NCBI GenBank assembly: GCA_016893485.2
Contig: JAFEKX020000001.1
Span: 496,001-560,000 of the forward strand
From: Streptomyces sp. P3
GTDB lineage: Bacteria > Actinomycetota > Actinomycetes > Streptomycetales > Streptomycetaceae
Direction: 5' to 3'
Length of the DNA: 64,000 bases
The notes beneath the pieces are model-generated. The model was given only the letters and a program-made list of their open reading frames with translations. It searched no databases and had not been told where the DNA came from. Made by a program: the position numbers and the translations under genes. This document shows, piece after piece, positions 9,445-19,704 of the stretch (positions are counted from its first letter, which is position 1; each line of letters begins with the position of its first letter).

Positions 9445-10302
9445 ATGGGAGACATTCTTGTGGGCACCTGTTCGTGGACCGACCCGGCACTGGTACGCAG
9501 TGGCTGGTACCCGACCGGGCAGCGGGACGCGGAGGGGCGGCTGCGCTACTACGCCGGGCGGTTTCCGGTCGTCGAGGTCGACGCCTCGTACTACGCCCTG
9601 CCTCAAGAGCGCGTCAGCCGGATGTGGACAGAACGCACACCAGACGGTTTCGTCTTCGACGTCAAGGCGTTCTCTCTGCTGACCGGGCACCCCGCACGCA
9701 AGGGCGTCCTACCTGACGGACTGCCGGCCGACACGCAGGACAGCGGCGTACTCGACGAGCTGTGGGCGCGGTTCGCCGAGGGGATCGACCCGTTGCGGAG
9801 AGCGGGACGACTTGGCAGCGTGCTGTTCCAGTTCCCGCCGTGGCTGCGGCCGGGAGCCCCGGGCGAGCGGATCGTGACGCAGACCGCACGGCGCACGGCC
9901 GGCTGGCCGGTCGCCGTGGAGTTCCGGCATCCCGACTGGTGGCGGCCGGAGCAGGCCGGGTCGACATGCGCTCTGCTCGCGGACCACGGGATGGCCGCGG
10001 TCGCCGTCGACATGGTGCAGGGGCTGCCTTCTTCCCTGCCGCCCGTGTCACCTGTCACCACATCCCGACTGAGCGTCGTACGGTTCCACGGGCGCAGCAC
10101 CGCGTGGGGACGAGGGAGCAAGGAGGACCGCTTCCGGTACACGTACTCCGATGGCGAACTCGCCGAGTGGCTGCCTCGGTTGCGTGTGCTCGCCGAGCAG
10201 GCGGGGCAGGTCCACGTGCTGTTCAACAACTGCTGCGGTGACGCCTCGGTGCGGGCCGCGGAGCAGCTGACCCACCTGGTCCGAACGGAGGTCGGTCAGT
10301 GA
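9445..10302 (+). CDS. DUF72 domain protein
   Basis: An intact 285-residue protein starting MGDILVGTCSWTDPALV at ATG 9445, with the DUF72 TIM-barrel landmarks FPVVEVDASYYALP, WTERTPDGFVFDVKAFSLLT, LGSVLFQFPPWL, VAVEFRHPDWW, VVRFHGRS and VHVLFNNCCGD. The family is widespread and its reaction is not established; some members cluster with nucleotide or DNA metabolism. About 265 bp of non-coding sequence precedes it and no partner gene is evident. Confidence 0.85.
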   Translation: MGDILVGTCSWTDPALVRSGWYPTGQRDAEGRLRYYAGRFPVVEVDASYYALPQERVSRMWTERTPDGFVFDVKAFSLLTGHPARKGVLPDGLPADTQDSGVLDELWARFAEGIDPLRRAGRLGSVLFQFPPWLRPGAPGERIVTQTARRTAGWPVAVEFRHPDWWRPEQAGSTCALLADHGMAAVAVDMVQGLPSSLPPVSPVTTSRLSVVRFHGRSTAWGRGSKEDRFRYTYSDGELAEWLPRLRVLAEQAGQVHVLFNNCCGDASVRAAEQLTHLVRTEVGQ

Positions 10303-10589
10303 CTCGTCCCGCGCGGGCCACCTGCGGTCGCACCTCGCTCACGGAGAAGCTCGTTTCCGCCCCGGAGCCGGTGCCGCGAGGGTCGACGCCGACGTCGGGT
10401 CCCGCTGGCGACGCATGAACACAATCCCTCCCCCTTGTCGCCGTGTGGGCGACGGGCCACGGGTTACCCGCCAGGAACAGCGGAGGCACGGGACCGGTGA
10501 CCGCCCGGACGGGTGGAGACATCCAGAGATGCCGACTGCGCCGGACAGCGGCGCCGTGCCGCGATCTTTCCCGTCGGGAGGTACAGGGC

Positions 10590-11807
10590 ATGACGGACAA
10601 GGCGCCGGCGTCACTGGTGCGGCTGATGCAGGCCAGTCACGTCGCCACGCTGGAAGAACTCCCCGACATGATCCGCAGCCACGCCGCCGCGGTCGGCATG
10701 CACGAGGCAGCCGTCTTCGTCGTCGACCTCCGTGAGACGGTGCTGCGCCGGCTCACCGGCAGGGGCAAGAACGCGGGTGCTGGGGGCGAAGAGTTCACCG
10801 TCCAGGGCAGTCTGCCCGGCCAGGCCTACCAGCGTGTGGCCCTTCTCGCCGAGCAGGACAGAGCGAGTTCTCGGACGGGCCGATGGCGATGGTGGGTCAC
10901 CATCACCGACGGCGTGGAGCGCATCGGCGTGCTGCGGACGGACACCGACAGCGACGACGAAGGGACGTGTCAGGACGTGCTCGACCTCGCGTCGCTGACA
11001 GCCCTGCTCCTGCTGAGCAAGCGTTCCTTCAGCGACTCGTACGCCCGTCTGGTGCGCACTGAACCGATGAACGTGGCCGCGGAGATGCAGTGGCACCTCA
11101 CTCCCCCGCCCGCCTTCGCCGGACGCCACGCGACTGTCGGAGCGGTGATGGAACCCGCCTACGAGGTCGGCGGTGACGCCTACGACTACGCCGTCGCGGA
11201 CAGCGTCCTCCACCTCGGCATCTTCGACGCCCTGGGACACGACACCACAGCCGGCATCACCGCCAATCTCGCTGTGGCCGCCTGCCGCAACGCCCGCCGC
11301 CAGGGCGCAACCCTGACCGAGACCAGCTGGCACGTGGAGCGCACCCTGATCGAGCAGTTCGGGACGGGCCGCTACGTCACCGGCCTCCTGGCCGACCTGG
11401 ATCTGGTGACCGGGCGACTGACCTGGGTCAATCGCGGGCACCACCTGCCCATCCTGCTGCGTGGCAACCGGTGGGCCACCGACCTGACCTGTCCTCCAGC
11501 CGGCCCCATGGGCACGGACCTCGGACTGCGGGTCACCGAGCGCACCGAGCAACTGGAGCCGGGCGACCGCCTGTTGCTGTACACCGACGGCATCGTCGAG
11601 GCACGAGATGCGCTCGGCAGACAGTTCGGGCAGGACCGGTTCACCGACTTCGTCCTGCGCCATCACTCCGGCGAGCACACCCTGCACGAAACGCTGCGCC
11701 GGCTGATGGCGGCGGTACTGCAGCACCATGACGGTCGACTCGACGACGACGCGACGGTCCTGCTCGCCGAGTGGTGCGGGGGCCACCAGGAGAAACTCAC
11801 TCCGTGA
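10590..11807 (+). CDS. PP2C-family (SpoIIE-type) serine phosphatase
   Basis: An intact 405-residue protein. The N-terminal ~150 residues resemble a degenerate GAF sensor (LPDMIRSHAAAVGMHEAAVF). The C-terminal phosphatase carries EPAYEVGGDAYDYAV, IFDALGHDTTAG, WVNRGHHLPILL, LYTDGIVEARDALGRQ and DDDATVLLAEW. ATG 10590 follows GGGAGGTACAGGGC. It likely dephosphorylates a STAS-domain antagonist. No STAS or kinase gene adjoins it, although an RsbP/RsbV-like pair lies 4 kb upstream. The signal sensed is unknown. Confidence 0.9.
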   Translation: MTDKAPASLVRLMQASHVATLEELPDMIRSHAAAVGMHEAAVFVVDLRETVLRRLTGRGKNAGAGGEEFTVQGSLPGQAYQRVALLAEQDRASSRTGRWRWWVTITDGVERIGVLRTDTDSDDEGTCQDVLDLASLTALLLLSKRSFSDSYARLVRTEPMNVAAEMQWHLTPPPAFAGRHATVGAVMEPAYEVGGDAYDYAVADSVLHLGIFDALGHDTTAGITANLAVAACRNARRQGATLTETSWHVERTLIEQFGTGRYVTGLLADLDLVTGRLTWVNRGHHLPILLRGNRWATDLTCPPAGPMGTDLGLRVTERTEQLEPGDRLLLYTDGIVEARDALGRQFGQDRFTDFVLRHHSGEHTLHETLRRLMAAVLQHHDGRLDDDATVLLAEWCGGHQEKLTP

Positions 11808-11846
11808 CGTACGGCCGGGCCACGGCATCCGCCGCCCCGGTCCGGC

Positions 11847-12191
11847 TCAGGGTGCGGATGAGCCGACGGTCCGGCGCCGCCGCAGCCGGCGTGCGACAAC
11901 CACCAGGTCCAGCGCAGCCGTGAGGGCCAGCGCGGCGCAGCCCACGGCGACGCCGACCAGTACGCCCCGGCTCGGGCTGCCGCCCGGATCCGTGCGAGCG
12001 GCCCATATCGCGAACAGCACCGCCGCCGCGACGAAGAGCGGCAGGAACACTCCCGCGAGCAGTCTGCGCAGTCGTAGCGGACTGCGGGCGGTACGGGGTT
12101 CGGTGCCTGTGTGCGGGTCGGCCGGCCGGGGCGGCGGGGCTCCCGCACCCGTCTGAGAATCCGTCCGGTCCCCTGCGGGTCTGTCGCTCAT
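11847..12191 (-). CDS. Small membrane protein, DUF6343-like
   Basis: A 114-residue protein starting MSDRPAGDRTDSQTG at 12191, preceded by GGAGGAGG. A polar Pro-rich N-terminus leads into TGTEPRTARSPLRLRRLL, then two membrane helices (LAGVFLPLFVAAAVLFAIWA and VLVGVAVGCAALALTAALDL) and a basic C-terminus. The motif before the first helix resembles the DUF6343 family of streptomycete membrane proteins. Function is unknown. It is convergent with the phosphatase gene. Confidence 0.65.
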   Translation of the reverse strand: MSDRPAGDRTDSQTGAGAPPPRPADPHTGTEPRTARSPLRLRRLLAGVFLPLFVAAAVLFAIWAARTDPGGSPSRGVLVGVAVGCAALALTAALDLVVVARRLRRRRTVGSSAP

Positions 12192-12517
12192 CCATCCTCC
12201 TCCGGCTGTCGGGCCGCTCGTAGGCGGGCCCGCGGACGCCCGCTCGCGCCACCGCGTAGCCCGTACCGGATGCCCGTAAACCAAGAGCGGGCCATCGGCG
12301 GCCTGCCCGGTGGTCTCCCCACCGCGGGACGCCCGCCCCCGACCGGCCCAGTACGCGAGGTGGCGTCGAGGGGACGGCTTGCGCCCCGTCGACGATGATC
12401 CGGTGCGGCTCCCCGGGCACGACGTGCGGATGCCGGGCCTCCTCCCCAAAGGAGAACCCGGCACCCGCGTCCTGTCAGTGGGCGGCGTCGGCGGTCAGGC
12501 CGGCGCCGCGGTCACCG
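12192..12517. other. Intergenic, with terminator-like hairpin
   Basis: No convincing gene is seen in this 326-bp stretch. It holds the hairpin at 12432-12462 downstream of the discoidin protein gene and the upstream region of the small membrane protein. Confidence 0.6.
12432..12462 (-). terminator. Hairpin downstream of discoidin/beta-helix gene
   Basis: GCCGGG (12432-12437) pairs with CCCGGC (12457-12462), with an inner TCCT/AGGA pair. It lies about 55 bp past the stop of the minus-strand gene and lacks a clear U-tract, as is common in streptomycetes. Confidence 0.4.
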
Positions 12518-15068
12518 TCAGGGGAACGACGTGATCTTCGAGGGAACGGTGTCCGTGCCCGACGTGGGTGCGCCGGTGTTGTTGACGACGTGGGCGTACT
12601 GGCCCTTGCCGCCCAGGGAGATCACCAGGATGTCGTGCAGTTTGATCCCTGTCTTGACCGGTACCTGGAAGCCGTGGGCCTGCACGATCGACGGGTCCGA
12701 GGTGAAGTTGCAGTAACTTCCCAGGCCCCATGCCTCGTGCACGTTGACGGAGTCGGCGACCTTGTAGGCCGCGTAGCCGACGATGCCGTCATGGGTGATG
12801 GCGGCGGCGTTCGGGACGTCGTAGGCCTTCTCGTTCTGGAAGAAGATCGTGCGCCCGCGTTCGCCGTTCCACAGCACGTCGTACTTGTTGAAGTGCTCGA
12901 CGAACAGGCCGGTGGCGAGGACGTCGTCGCCGTTGACCACGAGGCCGTAGTCGGCTCTGTTGGTCTCCCAGCCGACGCCTTGGCCGTGGTCGGCGCGCCA
13001 TAGCCAGGTGTGGTCGACGATGACGTCGTCGCTGTTGACCACGACGGAGTTGGTGGCGAGGCCGGGGCCCGCGCCGCCGATGCGCACGAACACGTCCTGC
13101 ATGGTGGTCGGGTTGGCGGAGTGGTCGGCGGAGCTGCCGGCCGGGCCGATCTGCAGCAGGGTGTTGGAGTTGGAGCTGCCGGCGTCGATCAGGAAGCCGG
13201 CGAGCTTGACTCCGTCGACGTCCGCCACGTGCATGGCGTCGACGCCGTTGTCCGGAACGATGGTCGCCAGGCCTAGACCGAGGACGACGGTGTTCGCCCG
13301 GGTCACGTTGATGGTCTGGTCGAGGTGGTAGACGCCCGGGGTGAAGAGCAGGTTCAGGCCCTGGGCGAGAGCGGTGTTGATGGTCGCCGCGGTCGCGCCG
13401 GGCTTGACCACGTAGAACTGGTCGAGCGGAATCGACGAACCGGCCGTGTTGGGCCAGGAGACGCCGCGGGCGTTGGTGCGCTTGGCGGGCACGAACACCT
13501 TGTACGCGTTGCCGTCCAGGTAGAGGTACGGCTTCTCGCGCGAGACGGGGGTGTTGTCCAGGGTGGTGTACGGGCCGGAGTCGAAGTTGGTGGCCGGGGC
13601 GCCCTGCACGCCGGAGAACGTCATGTTCCAGACGCCGTTGGTCCAGCCGCCGACGGAGCTGTCACGGGTGTACCACTGCTGCTGGGAGTACGGGCCGACC
13701 GTACCGTCGATCTTGGAGTCGGCGATGTAGCCGCCGGAGGCCCAACCGTAGCCGTTCGGGGCGAGGTTGAGGCCGCCCTGCACGTGGATGCGGCGGAAGG
13801 GGGCGGCCTGGGCCACCGCCCAGCGGTCGGTGCCGTTGGAGGGCGTGATCGACAGGTTCTCCGCCGAACGCCAGAAGTTCTGGGTCGCGTTGCCGTTGAA
13901 CCAGCCCGCGTCGACGGTGACGTCACCGTTGATGTGGACGTCGTCGGGGTTGAGGCCGAGGCCCGAGATCGAGGTGTAGAAGCCCACCTGGGCGTTGATC
14001 CCGTTGTAGGTACCGGGCTTCATGAGGAACTGGTAGCGGCCGGTGCCGAACTGGTTCGACTCCTGCTGCGCGAAGACCTGGTCGAACTTCGCCTGGAGGT
14101 TGGGTGTCGAGGGGTCGACAACGATCACGTTGGGCCCGAGGTCGCCGCCGCCCTGTACCGGACCGCTGCCGCCGCCCGAACCGGTGTGGACGGCCACCTC
14201 CCAGAGCGAGTACCCGTAGCCGGTGCCACGGACCGTTCCGTTGATCCGCACGTAGCGGCCCTGGCCGGAGACGTCGTAGGACGTCGAGCCGACCGTGCCG
14301 TCCGTGACGGACTTGAGCGTGGTCCAGGTCTGGCCGTCGGCCGAGGCCTGGATCTGGAAGGACTTGCCGTAAGCGGCCTCCCAGTTGAGGTCGACCCGGC
14401 ACAGGCTCTGGGACGACCCGAGGTCGACCTGGATCCACTGCGGGTCGGAGGCGGCACTGGACCAGCGGGTGCCGGTGTTGCCGTCGAAGGCGGCCGACGC
14501 CGGGGTGCCGGCGTTCTCGGTGGAGGAGGCGGTCGCCGTCTTGCCCTGGGCCGCGTTGGCCGTGTCACAGCCGGCGGGCGGGGTGGTGCCGCCCGTGCTG
14601 CCGAAGACCTGGAACTCCCAGAGGGAGTAGCCGTACTGGGTCGCGCGGTGGACGCCGGACATCCGGACGTAGCGGCCCTGGCCGGAGACGTCGAGCGTGT
14701 CGGTGCCGCCGTCGCCGCCGGTCACGGACTTGACGTCGGTCCAGGTCGTGCCGTCAGCGGACGTCTGGATCTTGTAGTCGCTGCCGTAGGCGGTCTCCCA
14801 GTTGAGGACGACCTGGGTGATGGTGGCCGTGGAGCCGAGGTCGACCTGGAGCCACTGGGTGTCGGTGGCGGCGGAGGACCAGCGGGTGGCGGTGTTGCCG
14901 TCGACGGCGTTGGCGGCGACGGTGCCCGCGTTCTCGTCGGACGACGAGGTGGCCGTCTTGCCCTGCGACAGCGGCAGGTCTGCCGCCGCGGCCGGGCTGC
15001 TGTGCAGGGGCAGGGGTGACGAGCGCGGCCATTGCGGCCAACGCGACACCCAAGGATCTGAGTTTCAT
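12518..15068 (-). CDS. Secreted protein: two discoidin (F5/8C, CBM32-like) domains plus beta-helix module
   Basis: About 850 residues. The signal peptide starts MKLRSLGVALAAMAALVTP at ATG 15068; a frame break near 15015 must be bridged to reach its AAAADLPLS cleavage region. Two discoidin domains follow (WLQVDLGSTATITQVVLNWE and WIQVDLGSSQSLCRVDLNWE, each ending GYGYSLWE). The C-terminal ~550 residues look like a right-handed beta-helix (GLGLNPDDVHINGDVTVDAG, SREKPYLYLDGNAYKVFVPA, GVDAMHVADVDGVKLAGFLI). Homologues are often labelled 'adenylyl cyclase' or 'coagulation factor 5/8', which is not functional evidence. A carbohydrate-active role is likely given the neighbouring glycosidase. Its promoter region faces the DUF1996 gene. 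Confidence 0.8.
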
Positions 15069-15178
15069 GCCGTGACTCCATGCGGGTGGGGTGACGAGCG
15101 AAGCGGACACACGGAACCGGAACGCCGGGGCAGGTTCTGCCCAGCGCTCGGTGTGCTCGAACTGGCCTTACGCCCTAC

Positions 15179-15199
15179 TTAGTTCACGGTTTGATTTAA
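15179..15199. promoter_or_regulatory. ROK-type operator-like element, copy 1
   Basis: An imperfect palindrome, TTAGTTCA-N5-TGATTTAA, about 110 bp upstream of the discoidin gene start. The second copy at 15440-15460 differs at only two bases. AT-rich elements of this form are typical of ROK-family sugar repressors; the assignment is inference. Confidence 0.5.
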
Positions 15200-15439
15200 G
15201 GAATGAACCATCGGGGTGGCAAGAGTCGTGACGCGAGTTTCTTAACTTCCTTTCATGAACGTCGAGTCGGCGGACCACCGAGAACGGCACGACCTGGACG
15301 AAGGCGGGGCAGACGAACCGGACACGGCGCGGATCCCGTCAAGCCTTGAAGGCGAAGCGAGGCGAGGCGGCACCGGGTTGGTGACACACCCGGGAAGCGC
15401 CACCTCGGCCAGGAGGCGGCATCGCCTCACCTGCGGCGC

Positions 15440-15460
15440 TTAGTTCACGTCTTGATTTAA
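15440..15460. promoter_or_regulatory. ROK-type operator-like element, copy 2
   Basis: Second copy of the TTAGTTCA-N5-TGATTTAA element, 261 bp from the first and in the same orientation. It lies between the divergent discoidin and DUF1996 genes. Confidence 0.5.
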
Positions 15461-15567
15461 CCCGTGAGTCTCAACTTCCGGCAGCCCTACGGGAGTTGAA
15501 AACCGCCGGGGTCCACTTCTGCCGGATCCCTTGACACCTTGATGACATGGCCCCAACACTCCTCGGC

Positions 15568-15583
15568 GGGAGAGCGCTCTCCC
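15568..15583. promoter_or_regulatory. LacI-family operator palindrome
   Basis: Perfect 16-bp palindrome GGGAGAGCGCTCTCCC, 124 bp upstream of the DUF1996 gene. It closely resembles the CebR operator core (TGGGAGCGCTCCCA). A 14-base copy (GGGAGAGCGCTCTA) sits upstream of the LacI gene at 18665, so that regulator is its likely binder. Confidence 0.7.
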
Positions 15584-15706
15584 ATCGTCTCCCGGCTTCC
15601 CCTCACGCCAACGCGCGTCCGACGCCACGTCATCTCGTCCGACGTCACGTCATGAGGGCACCGGGCCACCACCTCTGACACCCCCACCGTTCAGGAGGAG
15701 GTCTCC

Positions 15707-16800
15707 ATGTCCAGGAGATCGAAAGGCCTGTCAGCCACGCTGATCACCGGCGCGCTCCTGCTGACCTCGCTCGGCCTCGGCGGCGTCGCCATCAGCGCCG
15801 GGGCACCCGCACCGCACACCGCCGCCGCGCAGTCGTTCGCGGCCACCCACTCCGGTCACGCGATGGCCGCGTCCACGGCCAACTCCCCGAGGACCCGGAC
15901 GGCGACGGCTACATCCCCGCCAACCCGCCGGTCACCGGCGTGACACCGTCCACGCAGAATCCGCCGCACGCCTACTTCCACGAGTTCCAGGCCAACTGTT
16001 CGGTCACGCACACCCGGCCGGACGACCCCATCGTCTATCCGCAGCAGCCGGGCAAGTCCCACGACCACACCTTCATGGGCAACACGACGACCGACGCCAA
16101 CAGCACCACCGCCTCGCTGTCGGCCGGCGGCACCACGTGCAAGGCTCCCGGCGACCTGTCCGGCTACTGGATGCCCACGCTCTACAACGGCAACCAGCAG
16201 ATCCTTCCCGTCGGCCCGCAGGTCATCTACTACAAGGCCGGGGTCACCGACTACACGAGCGTCCGGCCGTTCCCCAAGGGCCTGCGCTTCGTCGTCGGCA
16301 GCCCCACGCAGAGCGCCGACGACTTCCGGCACCACCCCGGCTTCGTCGAGGGCTGGGAGTGCGGGGACAGCTTCTTCAACACCGAGTTCCCCTCGACCTG
16401 CCCGAACCGCGCGGACGTCCAGCTCAACATCCGCTTCCAGGCGCCCAGTTGCTGGGACGGCAAGTACCTGGACACCCCCGACCACAAGAGCCACATGGCC
16501 TACCCCATCGTGAAGCCCGGCACGAACGACAACATGTGCCCGGCCGACCACCCGGTGGCGCTGCCGATGATCGAGTTCAAGATGGCCTTCCCCGTGAACG
16601 GCGACATGTCGCAGGTGCGGCTGGCCAGCGGAACGGGCCACAGCTTCCACTACGACTTCTTCAACGCCTGGGACGCCCCCACGCTCAAGGCACTGGTCGA
16701 CCACTGCGTGGTCGGCGGGTTGCAGTGCGACGCGCGCGGCTACGACCAGACCCACCCGGAGGCGGGCGCCGCGCTCGACGCGAACTACCGACTGCCGTAA
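15707..16800 (+). CDS. Secreted DUF1996 protein
   Basis: ATG 15707 follows a strong AGGAGGAG. The signal peptide (ATLITGALLLTSLGLGGVAI) is followed by the DUF1996 domain: FHEFQANCSVTHTRPDDPIV, SHDHTFMGNTTTDANST, SGYWMPTLYNG, RFQAPSCWDGKYLD, SHMAYP, and HSFHYDFFNAWD near the C-terminus. A frame break at 15885-15888 (four C, five expected: NSPEDPDGDGY) separates the signal peptide from the domain. DUF1996 is a secreted family frequent in fungi and streptomycetes, of unknown reaction. It is the first gene of a probable operon with the glycosidase at 16812 (11-bp gap). Confidence 0.85.
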
Positions 16801-16811
16801 GGAGCCCGCGC

Positions 16812-18581
16812 ATGCCCCCACGCACCCGCACCCATACACGAACGCGAACCCGAACACGCCGCATCGCGGCACCCCTCACCGCCGGCGTGCTGACGGCCGG
16901 ACTCCTCGCCGCACTGCCCGCCGTCCAGGCCCACGCCGCGGGCAGCGTCGTCAAGGTCACCGGCGGCCAGGGCGCCTGGCAGCTGACGGTCAACGGGCAG
17001 CCGTACCAGGTCAAGGGACTGACCTGGGGCCCGAGCGTCGCCGACGCCGACAAGTACATGCCAGACCTGCAGTCCATGGGCGTCAACACGATCCGCACCT
17101 GGGGACGGACGCCTCCAGCAAGCCGCTGTTCGACTCGGCGGCGGCCCACGGAATCAAGGTCGTCGCGGGCTTCTGGCTCCAGCCCGGCGGCGGACCCGGC
17201 AGCGGCGGCTGCGTCAACTACCTGACCGACACCGCCTACAAGAACCAGGTCCTCACCGAGTTCCCCAGTGGGTCCAGACCTACAAGGACAACCCCGGCGT
17301 TCTCATGTGGGACGTGGGCAACGAGTCGGTCCTCGGGCTCCAGAACTGCTACAGCGGCGACGAGTTGGAGCGACAGCGCGACGCCTACACCACTCTCGTC
17401 AACGACATCACCAAGAAGATCCACGCCGTCGACCCCAACCACCCGGTCACGTCCACCGACGCGTGGGTAGGCGCCTGGCCCTACTTCAAGAAGAACGCGC
17501 CGGACCTCGACCTGTACGCCGTCAACTCCTACAACGCGGTGTGCGACATCAAGTCCGCCTGGCAGCAAGGGGTTACACCAAGCCCTACATCCTCACCGAG
17601 ACCGGCCCGGCCGGCGAGTGGGAGGTCCCGAACGACGCCAACGGCGTTCCGCTGGAACCCTCCGACCAGGCCAAGGCCGACGGCTACACCCGCGCCTGGA
17701 ACTGCGTCACCGGGCACAAGGGGGGTCGCGCTCGGCGCCACGATGTTCCACTACGGCACCGAGTACGACTTCGGCGGCATCTGGTTCAACCTGCTGCCCG
17801 CGGGCCAGAAGCGGCTGTCGTACTACGCGGTGAAGAGGGCCTACGGCGGCGACACCAGCCATGACAACACCCCGCCGGTCATCTCCGACCTGACCGTCGA
17901 GGGCGGCGCGGGCCAGGTGCAGGCGGGACGCGACCTGGTGCTGTCCGTGCGGGCCACCGACCCCGACGGCGACCCGATCTCGTACGAGGTCCTCGACAAC
18001 AGCAACTACGTCGACCAGAGCAAGAACCTGGTCTCGCTGCCCTCCACCAACCTGGGCGGCGGCCGTCTCAAGGTCACCGCACCGGACCGTCCGGGCGTCT
18101 GGAAGGTGTACGTCAAGGCGACCGACGGACGGGGCAACGTCGGCGTCGAGACCCGCTCGATCCGGGTCGTCCCGCCGGTGCCGTCCGGCACCAACGTGGC
18201 CCGGGGCAGACCCGCCACCGCCTCGTCCTACCAGGCGAGTTACGGCGACTGCCCCTGCACCGCGGCCAACGCGGTGGACGGCAACCAGGCCACGCGCTGG
18301 GCCAGTGACTGGAGCGACCCCAGTGGGTCCAGGTCGATCTCGGCACCCGCACCACGTTCCGGCACGTCCAGTTGTCCTGGGAGGCCTCGTACGCCAAGGC
18401 CTACACGATCCAGACCTCCGACGACGGCCAGAACTGGCAGACCGTGCGCACCGTTTCCGACGGCAACGGAGGGATCGACGACTTCGACGTCACCGGGACC
18501 GGCCGGTACGTCCGCGTCAACGGCACGGCGCGGGGCACGGGTTATGGGTATTCGCTGTACGAGTTCGGCGTCTACGCCTGA
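16812..18581 (+). CDS. Secreted clan-A glycoside hydrolase with Ig-like and C-terminal discoidin domain
   Basis: About 590 residues. The Thr/Arg repeat N-terminus and signal peptide lead to a TIM-barrel catalytic domain (YQVKGLTWGPSVADADKYMP). The likely acid/base Glu is in MWDVGNES and the likely nucleophile Glu in YILTETGPAGEWE. An Ig-like module (PVISDLTVEGGAG) and a discoidin domain (WVQVDLGTRTTFRHVQLSWE) follow. Five homopolymer breaks (17101-17104, 17263-17266, 17569-17572, 17720-17725, 18318-18321) must be bridged. The barrel resembles beta-glucan-active GH2/GH5/GH72-like enzymes, but the substrate is not determined. It shares discoidin domains with the divergent beta-helix protein. 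Confidence 0.8.
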
Positions 18582-18590
18582 CGGACGGGC

Positions 18591-18623
18591 CTCTCCCGGA
18601 GCGTCCTGACCGCTCCGGGAGAG
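18591..18623 (+). terminator. Strong hairpin terminator after glycosidase
   Basis: CTCTCCCGGAGCG (18591-18603) and CGCTCCGGGAGAG (18611-18623) form a perfect 13-bp stem with a 7-base loop, directly after the glycosidase stop. Its 3' arm overlaps the LacI operator copy. Confidence 0.75.
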
Positions 18624-18630
18624 CGCTCTA
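18617..18630. promoter_or_regulatory. LacI operator copy upstream of lacI-type gene
   Basis: GGGAGAGCGCTCTA matches 14 bases of the perfect palindrome at 15568-15583. It is 34 bp upstream of the LacI-family start codon, consistent with autoregulation. Confidence 0.6.
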
Positions 18631-18664
18631 TTGCCCTGCGCCGCACGTCCGTTAGGGTGCCCGC

Positions 18665-19704
18665 ATGAGCAGACAGGCCCCGACGCTGGAGGACGTCGCC
18701 CGGGAGGCCGGCGTCTCCCGGGCCACCGTGTCCCGGGTCGTCAACGGCATCCGCAACGTGGATCCTGAGATACAGGAAGTGGTCCGCCGGGCCATCGAGC
18801 GGACCGGCTACGCGCCCAACAGGGCCGCCCGCTCCTTGGTGACCCGGCGGGCCGAGACCGTGGCCCTGGTGGTGTCCGGCGCCGGGGACATCACCGAGGC
18901 GGGCCAGGACACCTTCGCCACAAGGGTGTTCGCCGATCCGTTCTTCGGGCGGGTCGTCGGCGGGATCGTCGGCTTCCTGCGCCCCCGCTCGATGCACCCC
19001 GTCCTGATGTTCGCCGAGTCGGCCGAGGCACGGGAGGAGGTGCTGACCTATCTGCGCCAGGGCCGCGCCGACGGCGCCCTGGTGGTCTCCACCCACTCCG
19101 ACGACCCGCTGCCCGCCCTTCTCGCCGACGCCCGGCTGCCGGCGGTGCTCTTCGCCCGCCCCTCCCGACCGGTCCCGCTCAGCTACGTGGACCTGGCGCA
19201 CCGGGACGGCGGCCGCCTCGCCGCCGAGCACCTCCTCGCCCGCGGCTGCCGCCGGCCCGCCACGGTCTGCGGCCCCCTGGACGTGGCGGCGAGCCAGGAG
19301 CGGCTGGCCGGGTTCCGTGACACGCTCGCCCGCCACGGCCACCCCCATGTCCCGGTCGCCGAGGGCGAGTTCACCCTGGACAGCGGACTCGCGGCCATGT
19401 CGGACCTCCTGGCCCGCCGGCCCGGTCTTGACGGTGTGTTCGCCGCCAACGACCTCATGGCGCAGGGCGCCTGCCAGGCCGTACAGCAACACGGACTCCG
19501 GGTGCCCGAGGACGTCGCGGTGGTCGGCTTCGACGACTCCAGCGTCGCCGTGACCTGCCACCCCGGCTGACCACGATCCGCCAGCCGGTCGAGGAGATGG
19601 CGGCGGAGATGGCCCGCCTGCTCGACGAACACATCCACGGCGTACGCACCGAGGCGACGTCGGTCGTCTTCGACCCGGAACTGGTCGTACGCGAGTCGGC
19701 TTAG
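18665..19704 (+). CDS. LacI-family transcriptional regulator
   Basis: About 346 residues: an N-terminal LacI helix-turn-helix (TLEDVAREAGVSRATVSRVV), a hinge, then a periplasmic-binding-protein-like sugar sensor (VALVVSGAGD, GALVVSTHSDDPL, AGFRDTLARHGH, DGVFAANDLMAQG, VAVVGFDDS). A break at 19561-19564 (CCCC for CCCCC) must be bridged to reach the C-terminus LTTIRQPVEEMAAEMARL, ending at 19704. The operator-like sequences 34 bp upstream and at 15568 suggest it represses itself and the DUF1996/glycosidase operon until a sugar ligand binds. The inducer is unknown. Confidence 0.9.

Larger units (their letters stand above)
15069..15706. other. Divergent regulatory region
   Basis: 638 bp without a convincing gene. 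It holds two imperfect direct copies of a 21-bp TTAGTTCA...TGATTTAA element (15179-15199 and 15440-15460) and a perfect GGGAGAGCGCTCTCCC palindrome (15568-15583). GGAGGAGG lies just before the start at 15707. Confidence 0.7.

Noticed and set aside
13325..15019. 564-codon plus-strand open frame opposite the discoidin gene
   Set aside because: Val/Gly/Asp/Arg-rich shadow of a high-GC gene; no domain, and the minus strand carries clear discoidin and beta-helix motifs.
12518..15068. Adenylyl cyclase activity for the discoidin/beta-helix protein
   Set aside because: The label used for homologues has no support in the sequence: no cyclase motifs, but a signal peptide and beta-helix features.
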